Shown here: positions 6,626-6,898 of the stretch, one piece after another | Numbering within the stretch: position 1 is the stretch's first letter | How the letters are laid out: each line of letters begins with the position of its first letter | NCBI GenBank assembly: GCA_020027415.1 | Contig: JAHRAW010000225.1 | Span: 1 to 6,898, forward strand | Direction of reading: 5' to 3' | Source: Gammaproteobacteria bacterium | GTDB lineage: Bacteria > Pseudomonadota > Gammaproteobacteria > Arenicellales > Poriferihabitantaceae | DNA: 6,898 nt | Program-made: the position numbers and the translations under genes | The notes under the pieces: model-generated | Told to the model about the DNA's origin: nothing | Database searches by the model: none | What the model saw: the letters and a program-made list of their open reading frames with translations, nothing else

Positions 6626-6799
6626 GAAATCCAGCCGAAGACATTGCCGCTTGAGTCCGGCACGCTCGCGCTGTTTCGTGGCAAATTCGCCCTGCATCGC
6701 GTCACCCCGGTGCGCGGCAACACCATCCCCAACATCGCGTTGTCCGAGTTGGCGCGCATGACTTTTTACGGACGGCTCGGCGCGACTCCAGTCGGCGCC
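6626..6799 (+). pseudogene. 3' remnant of a 2OG-Fe(II) oxygenase-like gene
   Basis: In the +2 frame, with no start codon of its own, the sequence reads EIQPKTLPLESGTLALFRGK, then FALHRVTPVRGNT, then IALSELARMTFYGRLGA. The G-T-L-x-L-F-R-G-(x)4-H-R-V-T-P-V-x-G pattern matches the distal-histidine strand of small 2-oxoglutarate-dependent oxygenases, with the candidate iron ligand H at 6695-6697 and the following Arg near the co-substrate. The ending ALSE-x-A-R-M-T-F-Y-G-R resembles the C-terminal tail of the same group, as I recall it. The strand expected between RGNT and the IALSE segment (roughly PR-x-x-x-V-x-x-Y) is missing, which suggests a second small deletion near 6722-6730. Upstream in this frame a TGA at 6602-6604 closes it, and the N-terminal domain with the HxD motif is absent. 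It cannot encode a working oxygenase. Confidence 0.42.
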
Positions 6800-6898
6800 A
6801 CTAAAAAGATTACAGGAAAGAAAAACTGCTCTCTTTCAAAGAATTACAAAAGCGATTGCTCGCATCTTCTGGATTTTAAATACAAAGAGCCTGGTTGG
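6800..6898. other. AT-richer tail of unknown nature
   Basis: Base composition changes sharply near 6800, from GCC/CGC-rich to runs such as CTAAAAAGATTACAGGAAAG. Two + frames stay open to the window edge. One continues the oxygenase-like frame as a Lys/Ser/Asn-rich stretch. The other, starting at 6801, reads LKRLQERKTALFQRITKAIA and looks more protein-like, but I do not recognise it. Reverse-strand frames are short and stop early. It could be the edge of an acquired or mobile segment, or poor-quality sequence at a contig end. Confidence 0.3.

Overview
The window reads as a GC-rich proteobacterial chromosome, most likely alpha-, beta- or gammaproteobacterial. This rests on a napEDABC-type operon, proteobacterial-style Sec and Tat signal peptides, and heavy use of GCC, CGC and GGC codons. 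No rRNA, tRNA, CRISPR array or complete insertion sequence is visible, and no gene-free stretch exceeds 300 bases.

Layout, all on the + strand. (1) Positions 2-382 are the 3' end of a gene cut by the window edge, probably a DNA N6-adenine methyltransferase or restriction-modification protein. (2) Positions 515-2237 hold a compact two-gene operon: an Fe(II)/2-oxoglutarate oxygenase of the gamma-butyrobetaine hydroxylase/TmpA group, then an HD-domain oxygenase of the PhnZ/TmpB group. Together they best fit the pathway that cleaves 2-(trimethylammonio)ethylphosphonate to glycine betaine and phosphate. (3) Positions 2385-6307 hold a periplasmic nitrate reductase operon, napE-napD-napA-napB-napC, with overlapping or nearly touching genes. 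Electrons would pass from quinol to NapC, then NapB, then NapA, where nitrate is reduced to nitrite. (4) Positions 6408-6898 hold the start of an exported protein resembling a betaine-type ABC transporter binding protein. It runs out of frame into the C-terminal part of a 2OG-Fe(II) oxygenase-like protein, and then into an AT-richer tail that I cannot assign.

The most notable observations are lesions in otherwise well-conserved genes. NapA matches the family almost end to end, but the four-residue block carrying the fourth cysteine of the [4Fe-4S] motif is missing. napE has an in-frame TAG at codon 13. The 3' end is a scrambled junction of two gene remnants. These may reflect real gene decay, a variant cofactor site, or sequence or assembly error; the sequence alone cannot decide. 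The tmpA/tmpB-like pair looks intact, with every expected metal ligand present.
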